Assembly (NCBI RefSeq): GCF_014268885.2 | Contig: NZ_CP077095.1 | Span: 1,865,501-1,929,500, forward strand | Direction: 5' to 3' | Length of the DNA stretch: 64,000 nt | DNA from: Pseudomonas xantholysinigenes | Lineage (GTDB): Bacteria > Pseudomonadota > Gammaproteobacteria > Pseudomonadales > Pseudomonadaceae | In this document: in pieces, positions 63,650 through 64,000 of the stretch | Layout of the letters: each line of letters begins with the position of its first letter | How positions within the stretch are numbered: the first letter of the stretch is position 1 | Position numbers and translations under genes: made by a program | The notes under the pieces: generated by a model | What the model saw: the letters and a program-made list of their open reading frames with translations, nothing else | Databases searched by the model: none | What the model was told of the DNA's origin: nothing

Positions 63650-64000
63650 GTGCGTCAGAACCTACCGGTCAACCCGGTCGAGCAACGTTTTCCCGAGCAC
63701 CAGCGGCTCATTTCGGCGACCGACACGGCCAGCCTGATCACCTACTGCAATGCCGAGTTCGCCGCCATCAGCGGCTATACCGAGGACGAGCTGATCGGCA
63801 GCCCGCACAACCTGGTGCGTCACCCGGACATGCCCGAGGCCGTGTTCGAACTGATGTGGCAATACCTCAAGGCTGGCCGCAGCTGGATGGGCATCGTCAA
63901 GAACCGCTGCAAGAACGGTAATTTCTATTGGGTCAACGCCTACGTCACGCCAATGCTCGAGGAGGGCCGGGTGGTCGGCTACGAGTCGGTGCGGGTGTGC
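63650..64000 (+). CDS. aer: Aer-like PAS chemoreceptor, partial at the right edge
   Basis: The first 117 codons are in the window. GTG 63650 is chosen because GGAG lies seven bases upstream and the product starts (M)RQNLPVNPVEQRFPEHQRLIS. The PAS domain is clear: TDTASLITYCNAEFAAISGYTEDELIGSPHNLVRHPDMPEAVFELMWQYLKAGRSWMGIVKNRCKNGNFYWVNAYVTPM, the FAD-binding PAS of Aer (conserved Asn and Trp residues). The full protein should continue into membrane, HAMP and methyl-accepting domains and mediate aerotaxis by sensing redox state. Confidence 0.88.
   Translation, partial: MRQNLPVNPVEQRFPEHQRLISATDTASLITYCNAEFAAISGYTEDELIGSPHNLVRHPDMPEAVFELMWQYLKAGRSWMGIVKNRCKNGNFYWVNAYVTPMLEEGRVVGYESVRVC

Overview
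The window reads as chromosomal DNA of a Pseudomonas, most likely of the P. putida / P. entomophila group. The backbone is GC-rich and carries many Pseudomonas REP palindromes ('gtgggagcgggc' type). Its recognisable genes are typical of the genus: a soluble NAD-linked formate dehydrogenase, an Aer-like receptor, DctA, a PACE pump and dCache chemoreceptors. Species assignment is inference. No rRNA, tRNA or CRISPR array was found.

Layout. 1-10.4 kb is an AT-richer minus-strand polymorphic-toxin locus. A 2042-aa RHS N-terminal protein is translationally coupled (ATGA) to an RHS protein that is open across the left edge. 10.5-12.7 kb is a mobile-DNA scar: a defective IS5-family element, an unknown ORF and a MITE. 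12.7-15.7 kb holds LysE-type and membrane/hypothetical genes. 16.0-21.6 kb holds a toxin/antitoxin-like pair followed by a six-gene yjfI-pspA-yjfK-yjfL-yjfM-yjfC-like envelope operon. A 119-bp-period REP array separates this from formate dehydrogenase fdsG-B-A-D (22.4-27.5 kb). Then come an SbmA/BacA-like ABC transporter, an MFS transporter and a dCache chemoreceptor (28-33 kb).

33.1-38.2 kb is a second toxin scar. It holds a 5'-truncated CdiA fragment with VENN motif, toxin tip and immunity gene, then an orphan related toxin tip cut by an IS66-family element. 38.6-46.8 kb contains a FepA-type TonB receptor facing an unusual minus-strand operon. The operon encodes a periplasmic cupin, a KASIII-like enzyme with altered catalytic residues, a free-standing adenylation-carrier protein, a VOC metalloprotein, a GNAT and a lysine/ornithine N-hydroxylase. 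I recognise no described pathway with this set; it is the best candidate here for an undescribed biosynthetic system.

46.9-64 kb is mostly ordinary accessory metabolism: heme oxygenase, a TauE/SafE transporter, a REP array framed by a 60-bp inverted repeat, and an XRE-cupin regulator divergent from a FAD oxidoreductase-ridA-ykvI group. Then follow an amino-acid-type chemoreceptor, a LysR/PACE pair, a lipoprotein, GNAT, a cysteine hydrolase, an HD protein divergent from a GlxA-type AraC regulator around a perfect palindrome, two GntR regulators, dctA, a second MITE, a small XRE regulator and the start of aer.
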